Under the pieces are notes generated by a model. That model worked only from the letters and a program-made list of their open reading frames with translations. It did not search any database and was not told the DNA's origin. From Limnanthes douglasii subsp. nivea (Eukaryota; Streptophyta; Magnoliopsida; Brassicales; Limnanthaceae), in contig JAUPFV010000005.1 of the NCBI GenBank assembly GCA_036936605.1, positions 121,824,453-121,888,452 of the forward strand: a DNA stretch of 64,000 nucleotides. Direction: 5' to 3'. Positions 1 through 11,440 of this stretch are shown piece after piece. The position numbers and the translations under genes are program-made. Each line of letters begins with the position of its first letter. Within the stretch, counting starts at the first letter, position 1.

Positions 1-640
1 TGAATCTCAGATGAAACCCTTCATGGCCGAACCAACAGAGACTTTTCTATCTAAGAAAGCTCATCATTTAACACAGTGATTTGTTCCAATAACTTATTTT
101 TATGATCTTCCAAAGCTAACTGATTTTGTTGTTCTTCCAATTGTAGTTTGGTTTAAGCTTCCAAATGTCCAGATTTTGCTTCCACCATTTCTCCCTCTAC
201 AAATATCATAGTTTTTTCTTGCATTTTGGAATCTATGTCCCGCTAAAATTTGAATGTATATTTTCAACAAATTTAGTATTTTTAATGGTTTTGTACTTGA
301 TATCCGGGTACCAAGCGTACCTCCCACTATGATCGCCACCGATCACTTCCAAAAGTATTTAAGGAATATATTTGCTATTCGATATAAGATATTTTTGGAG
401 ATAGTGAACAGATTATTAGAGAGAGAGAACGAGTCAAGTGTTTTAAAGAGAGAAACTGTGAAAAATAAAAGTCAAGATAATGATTGTATTTTTTATCCCA
501 AGATATTGTACACCTATTTATAATAGAGGTAAGTTTCCACTGAACCCACATAAGTGGTTCCGTTGGATACTTCACCCTAAAAGTATACTAAGTACAAACA
601 TATTTACTCAATATTACATTTCAAACCCTCTATTTTTTTA
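1..640 (-). mobile_element. 5' end of a decayed Tat-like LTR retrotransposon (LTR, primer site, leader/gag start)
   Basis: Read on the minus strand, positions 338-321 give TGGCGATCATAGTGGGAG. This matches the primer-binding site of the intact Tat element at 29166-29149 at 16 of 18 bases. To its right, roughly 341-625, lies an LTR-like block with a minus-strand TATA box (TATAAATAGG, about 525-516) and a CT-rich stretch downstream of it, as in a U3-R-U5 order. To its left, 1-320 holds broken reading frames rich in Glu, Gln and Lys that could be the start of gag. The element would continue left of the window. No second LTR or TSD can be seen, and the LTR shares no obvious sequence with the 19-29 kb element, so this is a different family. 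The outer LTR border is a guess. Confidence 0.45.
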
Positions 641-1289
641 TCTTACTAAAGTCTTCCTTACATATTAAATATAAGTTATTTTATTACACTAGACTAATAT
701 GTGGGTCAGATAAATTTCACCCTTATCTACAAACATAGATAGTTCATGCATATTTAGTTTGGCGATTAGAGAAGTATATGAGCATATAATAATATTTTAT
801 ATATATACGACAAAATAATAATTATATAGTCAATATTTTTAAAATATATGTATACTTAGTCAAATATACCATTTAAGACTGCTGAAGTGTATAAATATCC
901 TTTAAGATATTTATACTTAGTCAAATATATCATTTAGTTCTTAGTTTGCATACTTGTGATATTTGTGTGATTAGTATAGTATAAAAAATCACTCTCTCTA
1001 ATTTCTTTATGGAATAAAAGTAGGGGTGATCTCTAGGATTTTTATTCGTTCACTAATTTCACATAAAAATATATGTTGGTAATAATAATCTCTATACAAG
1101 AGACTTTTGCTTTTTGTTTTTCTTTCTCAGTATTTGAGTGGTAAGATATTTTTTGTAGAGTATAAGTAAACCTGATCTTAAATTTATTCGCCTTTTCTCT
1201 CTTGGAATATTTAAGTGATGGCATTGTTTTCTCTTTTTGTGGATAATTTGGGTGATCTGTGCAATCCTTGAATCTTGCTTGTATCCTCT
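641..1289. other. AT-rich stretch without a recognisable gene
   Basis: Mostly A/T with a short near-duplicate 'ttagtcaaatatacatttag'-like phrase around 855-935. No reading frame here resembles a known family. It may be a decayed continuation of either neighbouring element. Confidence 0.4.
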
Positions 1290-2800
1290 TTATTATGGAA
1301 TATAATATTATTTTGGTTGAAGGTTTGGATGAGGTGGTCTCGTTTTATCCAATATTGATGATGGTGATGTTAACATCTCTCTAAAATTAATATCAGTTAC
1401 CATTTATCTTGGTGGTAGAACAAGGTTATGGTTCATTAACGACACTCATAAATCTCATGCACCACTTCACCGAAGTATGAGGTGTATCTATTAAAAGACT
1501 AAATTTTTTTTGTCGTGGATTCTTAACTGGATGGAGTATGATCTTAGTATGATTTTCAGCTATTTAGAGTCTTAAATATTTTTTGTGATATGCATGGCAA
1601 CCAAAATAATTCTGCCAGGATTTTTCAAATTTATAAGGAAATTTTAATCTTGTGTAAAGATGGGAAGTCATTCATAAGTTTACTAGGAAAATTGAAAAGC
1701 TTTCACAGTGAGTTGAAGATTTATAGATTTCATACTATTGCTGTAACTATTTTTGTGAAAGCGCACGTATAATGATCATATTTTTCAGCCATTGGCTAAT
1801 CTTAGTCCTGATTTTTAGGATCTAAGAAGCTATATTTTAATGAATATCCACTTACCATCCTTCAATAATATTTACAACGTTATTCAACATGAGGAAGTAT
1901 GCTCAAATGTTATGTTATATACTTTTAATTCTAGTCCTCCAGATATTCGTACCTATATTGTTTGTTCACCATTTGAAGAAAATCGTACAAAAGAAAACGT
2001 CATGATCTTAAATTTCAGCATTTCCATTATATTGGACACTCTGTTGATTGTTGTTAGATACTTCTTTAGAATATAACTCTAAATTTTGAAGGGCCAAAGG
2101 GAAAATGATACAAAAAATAAATCCCTGATCATAAGGCTCATTTGGTTACACACACAATTGACTCTTTTATTTCTAATCCTACTAATTTACTTATTGATTT
2201 CATAAATTATTTACAAGACATGAATAACCAAAGGGTTGTCCAAAGAGTAGTTGTTAATCAAAGAAAAGATCAACCAAAGACATGTCCTAATAATTTTATC
2301 GGTTTATTAGCTGATGCAAATTTTAATACTAGTCAAGGTTTTACAATTATTTTTTCACTACATTAGAGATTGGTACTTTCCATGATGTATGATTGATAGA
2401 TTTTGGTTCCATGGATTTTATATCAAATAATTTTACCCATTTTTGCAACATTCATTCATTTTCTACCTCTTATTTTTTATCTGTAGCAAATGGGAATTGT
2501 GTTCATATAAAGGAAAAGATTAAACTTGTTTAAGATACTACAGAGTCCAATATTCTATATGTTTCTTCCTTCCTATTTTAATTTATCTCTGTTTGTAAAC
2601 TAACATCCTCGCTTAAATGTGTGAATTTATAATTTCTCCATACAAATTTATTTTTCAGGATCTCGTCATCAAAGTAATGATTGGTGAACGGTTTATTTGC
2701 ATAGACTCGGGGATTTTATTTACACGGATAGTGAATGCATATTTGGCTCGTGGATTAAAAAATATGATTTTTCATAAAGCAACATGAAAACTTTATTTTT
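1290..2800 (+). mobile_element. Decayed Ty1/copia relic: gag, protease and GAG-pre-integrase region
   Basis: Conceptual translation in shifting frames follows the copia gene order. At 1590-1772 the phrase ARIFQIYKEI, then LGKLKSFHSEL, is the copia gag (UBN2-type) helix pattern. At 1846-1890 LPSFNNIYNVIQHEE matches the end of that domain. Around 2390-2620 comes a protease-like stretch (IDFGSMDFISNN, in place of the usual D-S-G-A followed by H-x-S/T), then SVANGN and LISVCKLTSS-like phrases of the GAG-pre-integrase domain, followed at 2655-2700 by DLVIKVMIGE. There are many stops and frameshifts. Integrase, RT and both LTRs are not visible. This is an old fragment with no coding capacity. Confidence 0.7.
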
Positions 2801-3429
2801 TTCGGTTGTATTGTCTTGTATAATTATGAGTCTATTTTACCTACAATTGAGAATTTGAATCTAGGCCTTTGAGAATGTTTGAGAAAAAAAATGAAAAATA
2901 TAGATATTTAACCTGATTCTATATTTTTGTGAATATTTTCATGAGTCGCGTAACTTTATTATGATATATAAAAAAATGGTTTGCACGCATGATTTCATGA
3001 CCTGATATTAGCTTAGTTTTAATTAGTCATATATTTTAAGAATATAATACAATAGCTAACTTTAAAAATAAGATAATAAATGAGATGATTGGGTTGTTAT
3101 ACCTCATTAACTTACATAAATCATAAAACTTGATTTTTAAGGATTATAGTAGATTAACTCTTAAATTATGTGACTCGTGTTCATATTTAAATTTGAATTA
3201 AATGCAAAAGAGAGTTATATGATTAGATTGGTTGCAATTTACATTTTAAATAATGTTAAAGTTGGAATTACTACACTAGATAGATCTTAACATGCGGAAT
3301 AATTTAAATATGAATGGACACAGATATTTGAGAATACTTTAATATATTAGTTTTAATAAATTTATAACTATCCAAGTTAATGGAATGAAGAGTACTGACA
3401 TAAATTTCTAATTATACTACAAATGTCAA
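2801..3429. other. AT-rich stretch without a recognisable gene
   Basis: No family-like translation found in any frame. It separates the copia relic from the LINE relic. Confidence 0.35.
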
Positions 3430-5253
3430 AAACTTAAAATCGTTAATCTTTGTTTTGCGGATGATCTAATGATTTGTGTCATGGTGATGTTAATTATATC
3501 TTCCTTATTAAAGAAGGACTTGAGGATTTATTTTCCTTTTCAGGCCTCAGGGTCAGTCCTGCTAAAAGCCAAATTTAATATATGGTGAAAATCCTCCTCT
3601 TCTTAAATGACCTAATCTCTATTTTGGGGTTTAAGGATGGTACCCTTCCTGTCAAATATCTAGGTGTTCCCCTTCTCATTGATCAAGTTTGTCTTATTCG
3701 CAGGATATGTTTATTGGCCGTCCATCTTTATCATACCCTATAGGGTTCTCAAAGAAATGTCCCAATACTTGTGTTGTTTCCTATGGTCGGGCCCTGATAT
3801 GAAGACTCACCTGGCCAAAGTGGTATGGTCTAATGTTACCTATCCCACGAGGGAGGTCGGCCGACCTTGGGATTCTAGACCTAAAAATCTGGAATCAGGC
3901 GACTGCCTTTAAACATCTTTGGTCTATCATTAGTAATAACAATTACTCCATCTGGTGTGATTGGATCAAGACTGAAAAAATAAAATAAAAATCATTTTTG
4001 GGACCTTGATTTTGGTTTATCCCCTCCTTGGACTTGAAGGAAAATACTTCACCTCCGTCCTATAGCTTATAATTTGTACATGCTGGCTACTGACAATACA
4101 TTGGATACCTCATTGTGGTTTGATCTTTGTCTTCTCTCTACCTCTCTAGTAACACATTATGGTAAAAGTATCATCAAACAATCTAGGCTCGGTGAAAAAC
4201 TCAAAGTATCGGATATCATCAACAATGGTCACTCGAATTGGCCATCTAACATCTGATCGGCTAGAACAAAGAACCACATCAATATTCAGGATATTAATAA
4301 TCTCATTCTCACTCTACCACCTCATAATATCATCTTCAACGATATCATTTTTTGGATTGCGAAGACTGACAATCCCGATTTCACAATTAATGACACCTAT
4401 AACGCCATTAGTTTGCCCACTCCAATCGTGGAGTGGGTCGGGTTAGTAAGAAATAAGTTTAATATGTATCGTTACTCTTTTATTCTTTGGCTCTCCATCC
4501 TGGGCAAGCTTTATACGCATGACAAGCTTCTGAGCAGGGGTCTAAATACCCCACCAGACTGTGTTTTATGCAATTCAGACTCTGAATATGTCTTATAGAA
4601 TTCAGACTCTGAATATATTGCTCAGATCCTTTATAACTGTAGTTTCATTCAGAGTCTTTGGAACCATACCAGTTCTAAGTTGGGATTCCTGACTAATGTC
4701 TGATGCTGTCATTCTTGGGTTTGCGAGACATCTGGTTGGTCTTCTTCTCGAAACCAACATCTTTAGAGTTCTTATTTCCGCGCAATCATCTACCACGTCT
4801 AGCGGGAGATGATTGCAATAATATTTGGTTCCCCTCCTGTCATTGCCTCTACGGTTTCTTACCGAATCTTCTCTGATCTTTGGTTTAGACTCCATGACAC
4901 CAAGATTACCTGACATGTGTAACACATTTGTATTAACTTATTTTTTGTGTTTCTTTTGCAGATCCATTACCTCTCTTTTTCGGCTTTGTTCGTTTACACT
5001 TCTGTCGGTGGCCTCCCTAGTTTTCTTATTGATGATCTTCTTGAACCTCTTATTTACTCTATTTCAGGGTTGTTATTACTCTATTTTCCATATTTTCTTG
5101 TTATTTACTTTCAACTTTCATTGGTTTTAGTTTTATGTACTTTTTTTTCATGACGTCGCTTCGTTTAGTGGCTCTTATATTCCATCAAAGTATGCCACAT
5201 ATATCTGTATGGATTATTTATTTTTAATTTAATGTCTTTTATACCAAAAAAAC
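3430..5253 (+). mobile_element. 5'-truncated L1-type LINE relic (RT C-terminal part, zf-RVT region, 3' tail)
   Basis: Starts inside reverse transcriptase: 3447-3475 encodes LCFADDLMI with the FADD active-site motif. It goes on with GLRVSPAKSQ and VKYLGVPLL, then the region between RT and the zinc-binding domain (LKIWNQATAFKHLW at about 3880-3920). At 4071-4600 the C-terminal domain appears, including YSFILWLSILGKL (about 4474-4510) and PPDCVLCNSDSE (about 4551-4587). Stops and shifts interrupt every section. After about 4930 there is T-rich 3' UTR sequence ending in a short A run at 5247-5253. The protein is closely alike to the minus-strand LINE at 61.4-64 kb and the plus-strand relic at 58.9-61.2 kb, so all three belong to one family. 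Confidence 0.75.
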
Positions 5254-7960
5254 TTAAAATTTTGTTTTGAGACCACAATAATGTTATACCTCTCTAATTT
5301 GTGTGCTCGAATAAGTAATACTATATCATCATATTCTTCACATGCAACAACAACTATAATATCATTCGTTTTTTAAAGAGATGTGTAGATTTATTGTCGT
5401 TTGAGAAAAACGTATTATATAACCTTTTAAAACCTTCCTTCTCATTTCTTGTCTAAAAATTATCATTTGATTATGCCACAAATATTATATTCTCTTTCAT
5501 TTCATAAACATATGAAATTCAACGGTACAACGGTATCCATAGATGATAAAATGCGGATTGAATTTATAATTCCGATTTTTTTTATATGATTTACAATTAA
5601 TTGATTTGGTACGTAGAATTTGTTTTGAATATTAATTATACTAACTTTAAATAAATATTAATTTTTTAGAAAAAAAACAAACTTTAAAAAAATATTTTAA
5701 AAAAGTAATTTTTTACCAACAAAATATGTATTTTTCTCCCTTACAGAGAGGTACTTGTTTTCAAATAATTTTAAATTAAAATTTTAAAATTTTAGTTTTA
5801 CTTCACTATGTACTACTATATGTCTTTAGATAAGTTTAAACAGGAAATATTACTATTTAAAAAAAACTTATATAGATATTTAAAATATTTAAAATATAAT
5901 TTTCTTGCTAATATTACAACTTTTTAAAACAACATCGATTTTATAAATGTTTTAAAAATAATGGTCAAAGATTTTTTTGTTTTCAATAACCGAAACAAAT
6001 TTTCAAAATAAAAAGAAGTTTTGTTAGCATTACCTTTTTTTAATTATGGAGATCTTCCAAAAACTTAAAGTTTTTACTCATAATCTTTGAAAGGACCATT
6101 ATGGTTATTATTGTTATTACTTTTCCTATGGTTTAATGATAAAATTCATATGAAATCCATAAATATTTTTACTTTTATATAAATAAAATATTTCTAACTT
6201 AATATATTTATTTAATCTCCCACCACAAAATTTATTTTTATTTTTAAAAATTGTAAAAATTAAAATCTATCGTTCAAAATCGATTTTACTTTTCGCCTTT
6301 CGTATTTCATTTAATTGTTTTTTATATTTAAATTAATTAATTGTTTGAAAATACATTTAAGGATTCGTCATTATAACAATTTAACATTTTTGGTTTTATG
6401 TTCTGTCATAGAAAATACATTTTACCGAACCCAATGATTTTGGTATCAATTTTGAAAGACTATATCATCCTATTTTAAAATGGATTATATCAACAACTAT
6501 CCAAAAACAAATTATTTTATATTTACTACTCCAGCTCTTATTGTCGGAAAACCATTGTTCATCCGAGACAAAAACCAGCGTGTGATTAACGAACCTTCGA
6601 AAGAAAAATTTACCTTATTCAAAACAAGAAATAAAATAAAATAAAGAGTCTAAACCTAAACAAGAAAGACGTATTTTACGTGGTCCGGGTTGTGAATAAA
6701 TCCTACATCCACCGGAACAAACACTCTTTTATAAACAACCAGGTTAGATAAAAAGTCTCAAACATAGAGAAAACAATCAAAATTCATTACAAAAGATGAT
6801 GTGATTGACAAAATACTCTATTAAATGTTTATCTCTCACCTCACTTATCTCTCAAAAGATCAAGAGTTATTTTTATCACTCAGGGAATATGTTGCTCACA
6901 AAACTCGTAACCTCTTAATATAACAAACCTTATATATATATATCAAATTCTAATTAACACAGAAAACCTAATTAATAATAAAGCTAATTAATATAGGAAG
7001 ACAAAACTCGTAACCTCTTAATATAAGAAACCTTATATATATATATCAAATGCTAATTAACACACTAATTAATATAGGAAGACCACGTGACCTAATTAAA
7101 TATATGAGAACTAAAATAGAAGAATCCGCTTTGCTCCACTTGTGGTGCTTCAATCGAGCTTGCTTCAGACAAGACTACTTCGCATCAACATATTTCAGAG
7201 CGACCTACTCCAGACCAACCTGTTTCGGAACAACATATATCTCATTCGACTAAAAAATTACTAGTCTTGAAAACTCGTGTCAACCCTTAGGAACCAATAG
7301 ACGTCTTTGCGCTTATGTCACGACTCAAGCTTCACACAAAAGTTCAACAACTCTTCCTTATACATGTTACGAAAAATCTAATTATGCCCATGTACTCATT
7401 CGGTATTAGCTCTATTAACGAGATACTTCTGGCCTACACTAATAATTTTTTTATTATTACCTAAGATCCAACTAACTTTGTTAATTACTACATGTATCCA
7501 TATTTTTTTAATACCCCAAATACCATTACCAGCTAGATGAGGCTAATTTTCTCTTTATGAGATTAAGTATTTTCATTAAACACAGGATTACCTCTTTTCT
7601 TTATTATTTTCCATGACTTTTTTTTTATTTTACATTTTCTGAATTCTTTCTCAATCTATCTGATTGACTGGAGCTAGAATTGAAACCATAATCTTTTTTA
7701 GAAAGATTTGATCTATGAAGAACGTTAAATTTCGATCGATTCTTGTGAAATTGATGAATTTGAACTTTTCGAAGAGTAGATTCGAGTAACGAAATCGGAT
7801 TGTAAACCGATAAAATATGATTGAATGGATAATACAGAAGAATTAGAACTGGAACTGTTTATGAGTTTAGGATTAAGGATTGTTTGTAGAAAGAAAACGA
7901 TTACATGTATTAGGTAGGTTTTATTACGTCTTGGTGAGGAAGATGAAGTCTTGTGTCTTG
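5254..7960. other. AT-rich intergenic DNA with a short local duplication
   Basis: 5254-6540 is extremely A/T rich with no coding signal. 6540-7420 is less biased, with phrases such as 'tacgtggtccgggttgtg' that look LTR- or element-derived, but I cannot assign a family. A segment of about 60 bp (from 'aactcgtaacctcttaatata' to 'ctaattaacaca') occurs at about 6903-6962 and again at about 7005-7064. Short open frames here, for example 7050-7253 and 7725-7997, show no family resemblance. Confidence 0.4.
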
Positions 7961-7964
7961 CATC

Positions 7965-8280
7965 TCGTATATTGCATCTTGCTAGATGCGAGACCATAGT
8001 AAAATAAAAATGTTAAATGTGCGACCTATATGCTAGATGCTAGATGTAAGACATACATATTAGATGTTAGATGCGAGACCAAAGTAAAATGAAAATACTA
8101 GATCTAAATGGTTAAATGTTGAATGATAGATGCAAAACCATAATGAAATGAAAAATTCTAGATGCAACACCTAGATGTTATATGCGAGACTATGGGAAAA
8201 ATTAAAATGTTAGATGGGAGACATAGATGCTAATTGTTAAATGCAAGACCTATATGCTACATAGGAGAGGAGAGCTAACT
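7965..8280. repeat. Decayed minisatellite with tagatgYgagacc core
   Basis: Repeated variants of 'tagatgcgagacc', 'tagatgtaagac' and 'agatgcaagacc', spaced 15-50 bp apart and mixed with 'aaaatgaaaat' linkers. Units have drifted and vary in spacing. The reverse complement of the core (ggtctcgcatcta) is the core of the second array at 57.84-58.3 kb. Confidence 0.6.
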
Positions 8281-8999
8281 AGGCTCGCAAAAAAATATCA
8301 TTAATCAATCTAGTATTATTCGTATTAAAAAATAAAACCAATGAAACCAATATAACCAAAGAAAGAGAAATTATATACATGTATTTTTTATAGATAATTT
8401 GCTCCAAAAATCTATTAGTAACTTGTATTTTTAGATAGTGCTCCGTAATTGAATGGTTGGTTGAATAGTTAATAATAAGAAATGAAGGTTAAAAATTTGT
8501 ATATCAAAAATATTATACTAGATTTAAGGGCTACCACAAAATTTGGTGTTATTTTCTAAAAAACAATACTCGATTGTAAGAATCATCTTTCAAATTAAAA
8601 GTGCTTTTTTTAAAAACAATCTCTAATTTTAAGGCCGATGTCGAAACCAATTATTTTCATAAATATTTAATTCTAAAATAAACTTTTAGAATATCGTCAG
8701 TATTTTCGTAAATATTTTACATGAACCTTTTATTTTTTATTTTTATTTTATGTTTAATGAATCTACGATTTTTTTGTTAGTATTTTGAATGTTATTTTTC
8801 GTCTTCATTTATTTTTTTATTAGCTTATTTTTGTTTGATTTAGATGTTAAATTTTATTGACGTTAAATTTTTAAAATTTTAACATATAAATTGGAGGTGA
8901 AAATTTTAAATAAGTTAGGGGTAAAAAAATTCATACATTGAAAATCAAATAAAAATGTAAAAAATAATACTATATGTTGATTTTTCTTTTGCAAGAAAT
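8281..8999. other. AT-rich stretch; former upstream region of the RRL-like gene
   Basis: No gene seen. Because the LINE insertion at 9010-11437 is bounded by a TSD, this DNA was next to 11448 before the insertion. It therefore holds the ancestral promoter-side sequence of the RRL-like gene. Confidence 0.4.
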
Positions 9000-9009
9000 A
9001 AGCTTACAT
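9000..9009 (+). repeat. Left target-site duplication of the chimeric LINE
   Basis: aagcttacat, repeated exactly at 11438-11447 right after the poly(A) run. The last two A's on the right could belong to the tail, so the certain part is 8 bp. Confidence 0.65.
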
Positions 9010-9069
9010 TTATAAAAATGAATCTAGTATAGTGGTTATGGGAGAAGTATTAATATACAGTGTATGAAA

Positions 9070-9200
9070 CCACCAAGAAGAGCGAGAAGAAAGGCAGTGC
9101 CCATGAAATTCGTGACGTGATTTGCAGATTTCGTCGATGCATGAATTCCGATAAATAAAGCACCAAATTGCTTGATCTGAAGAATACCTACCAGTAGGGA
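9070..9200 (-). pseudogene. Fragment of an NPF (NRT1/PTR) transporter gene
   Basis: On the minus strand the region encodes KSANHVTNFMGTAFLLALLG, the loop and third membrane helix conserved in plant NPF/PTR proton-coupled transporters. Just upstream, one frame over, comes SSNLVLYLSEFMH, which directly precedes that loop in family members. A one-base shift joins the two, so the piece is broken. It breaks off after GGF, near a possible splice donor. Only about 45 codons of a protein usually near 580 residues are present, so this cannot be functional. It lies inside the TSD-bounded LINE insertion and points opposite to it. Confidence 0.65.
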
Positions 9201-9385
9201 GACCAGAATGCGTACCTTCAAGAAAACGAAGAAGACGATATGAATATGGTTATCAAGAAAACAAAATGGAAAATAACAAAATGGAAGAACAGAGTCTGAG
9301 CCTTTTGCCGGCGTCTTCTCTGATCCCCTATCGTGATTCTCCTTCGAAGTTTTTCGCTTCCTTCCTCTTCTCCCCTTGATTGTCT

Positions 9386-10756
9386 ATGTCCTTCAGAGCT
9401 CCAGCCGCAACTCTCATCCAATCAATGGAGTTCAACCTCCAGAGTAATGAAGATTTTCCTACAATTCAACAAGAAAACAAGAAAGTGACTCCCTCAGTCA
9501 CAAAATCCTACTTGGATACCCTGACCTCCGTTAAAGACAAAAACATTCCAAAACCAGAATATATCAAGATTGCTGAAGATCATAACGTGGTTCAATTTTC
9601 CAAAGAAACGAAAGAAACCCTTCTCAAATAATCAACAACCACTTTGATCGACAAATTTAGTCATGGTATTCCGAAACGAGTTGCCTTTCAAAGTTTTATG
9701 GATTCCTTTAAATTCAGAGGGCAATACTCTTATGTTACGCTCGACTCTAGACAAATTCTGATTGAGCTCAGTTTGGATGAAGATATAAGCAAAATCTGGA
9801 CAAAACCCACTTGGAATGTGGACGGGAAACTGATGCGAGTGATCAAATGGTCTCCAGATATCGGCAAAAACAAAGAATGCCCCGTAGCATTGTTGTGGAT
9901 AAGGCTGGAAAATATGCCAGAGTACTTCTATAATGAAGATATTGTCAGGGAAATAGCATCCTCTCTTGGTAAAGTCTACCAAACCTCTGTTCCCAAGTAT
10001 AATAAAATCAAAGCTAATGCTTCTTATGCTTTGGTGGAGATAGACGTATCAAAAATTCTTAAAAGAAAGATATGGATCGGGTTTGATGACAACGAAGGGT
10101 GTTGGATAGGAATAAGTTCCAGAAATGCTCCAGATTATTGCTCTCATTGTATTCATCTGGGACACAAGAAGAAAATATGCAAGAAAGCAGAAAAGATGGA
10201 ATCTCAAGATTTAATTCAAGGAACTGTTAATAATTCACAAGATCAATCCATGTCATTACAAGAAAACATCTCTACAACTCAAGACCCTAAGCCTTCATTC
10301 ACTAAAGTTTACAAGAGAAGACTTACTACTGCCTTTGATCCATTTACAAAAACTGATAATCCAAACAATCTGGAAATTGTCATCAACAAAGATCTTGAGC
10401 TTATTAGTGCCCTTCAAAACATCGAAGATGTTCACATCTCTCCAAGCCAGAATAATCAACAGACTTCTCCTAAGGGTAATGTTTCTCCAATGGCTTCCTC
10501 TGCTAACAATTTCAACACAATTATGAGTAAGAAAATCAAATCACCAAATCGAAGCAAAAGTGTCAAAAGGCTTTCAATCAACTCTCGAAGCAAAAGTGTA
10601 AAAAAGGATTCAATCAGCTTTATGCTTACTAGAAAGGTAATACATAACAAATCTTTATCAGATAATGATGAGATCGTTAGCTGGAAAAAAGAAATAGAGA
10701 TGATTCAACCAACTTTTGAGACGGGACTCGTAATCTTCTGCTGCTCCCTCGGGTGA
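9386..10756 (+). pseudogene. LINE ORF1-like protein (DUF4283, CCHC zinc knuckle), one premature stop
   Basis: Begins at ATG 9386 and stays in one frame to 10756, apart from a single TAA at 9629-9631. Downstream of it the frame is open for more than 370 codons. The middle (about 9640-10130) follows the DUF4283 pattern found in plant LINE ORF1 nucleic-acid-binding proteins. At about 10136-10182 lies a C-x2-C-x4-H-x4-C knuckle (CSHCIHLGHKKKIC). The C-terminal third is Ser/Lys/Asn rich and low in complexity, with a repeated NRSKSVK-type phrase at about 10548-10610. Codons after about 10716 read into the antisense PGL fragment, so the natural C-terminus is lost. In an L1-type LINE this protein would bind element RNA; here ORF2 is missing. 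A domesticated gene is possible but the stop argues against it. Confidence 0.7.
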
Positions 10757-11070
10757 AAGTTTATCATTGACGGCATGTACATTTCTAGGAGGAATAGGTA
10801 CCTTAGAGAGAAAACCTTCATATGCAAGTTTGTAATTGCTGTCTTCATGATCCTTGGGAACAACTCTTTTGTCAATCCAAAAGAAATGCCATTTTGACCA
10901 ATCTACCGACTCAAGGTATGGAGTTGCTGTTAAGCCACCAGAGACGACGACGGTGAAAGCTCCTCTCCCTTTAGCAAATTTATCTGATAGATCTGCGGCC
11001 TAGCCAGAGCCACCGCCTGATCCTCCTCCTTGTCGAAAATATTTACTTTCTTCTCCGTCGACATCGCAGA
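10717..11070 (-). pseudogene. 6-phosphogluconolactonase retro-fragment (5' third of the coding region)
   Basis: Reading the minus strand from ATG at about 11062, the start MSTEKKVNIFD and EEDQAVALA match the N-terminus of plant 6-phosphogluconolactonase, the second enzyme of the oxidative pentose phosphate pathway. After one frameshift the match continues with DLSDKFAKGRGAFTVVVSGG, SVDWSKWHFFW and RVVPKDHEDSNYKLAY. Relative to the family there is also a small in-frame loss after VSGG. It ends abruptly at 10717, where the LINE ORF1 begins. About 115 of roughly 260 residues are covered with no intron, suggesting an mRNA source. The expected IDER-type motif reads IDKR here. It is non-functional. 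Confidence 0.75.
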
Positions 11071-11099
11071 CAGCGAAAATTGTGTTTAAGTTTGGAGTC

Positions 11100-11439
11100 A
11101 GGTAAGAGTCGACCTTTTGTCTTTTTCTGGGTATGGATTTGGTGTGGCTTTGAGGCTGTAGTTTGGCTACCTGTGAGGTTGAGGAGAGTTTTTTCGATTT
11201 GGTGTTTCGAAAGTCTGTGTTGATTTGGGGAGTGGCTATGGTGTTGCTTGGAGGAAGTCGAGAAGAGTATCTGTGAAGCTGAAGTCTCTGGTCTGATTTA
11301 GGGTTTCAATTTGGGAAAGTGTTTATTTACCTTTCTCAGGCTTTGTTTTAGTCTTTTCTCAATTTAGTCCTTCTATTTGTAAAACCTTTTGATTCAGTAA
11401 TAGATCGTTTATTTGCTATAAAAAAAAAAAAAAAAAAAA
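11100..11439 (+). other. 3' untranslated tail and poly(A) of the chimeric LINE
   Basis: A G/T-rich stretch without coding signal, ending 'gctata' and then an uninterrupted A run from 11420 to 11439. The polarity of the A run sets the plus-strand orientation of the insertion. Confidence 0.6.
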
Positions 11440-11440
11440 G

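Larger units (their letters stand above)
9010..11437 (+). mobile_element. Chimeric LINE insertion with captured antisense gene fragments and poly(A) tail
   Basis: The block ends in about 19 A residues (11420-11439) and is flanked by the direct repeat aagcttacat at 9000-9009 and 11438-11447, as expected of target-primed reverse transcription. In order it holds: an antisense NPF/PTR transporter fragment (about 9070-9200), a LINE-type ORF1 with DUF4283 and a CCHC knuckle (9386-10716), an antisense 6-phosphogluconolactonase fragment (10717-11070), and an untranslated tail (11100-11419) that is probably LINE 3' UTR. No ORF2 (endonuclease/RT) is present, so it depended on another LINE in trans. The joins between pieces are abrupt. 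Template switching during reverse transcription is the simplest explanation, but that is inference. Confidence 0.7.

Noticed and set aside
7725..7997. 90-codon Ser-rich minus-strand open frame
   Set aside because: Low-complexity composition, no motif, and it runs into the minisatellite.
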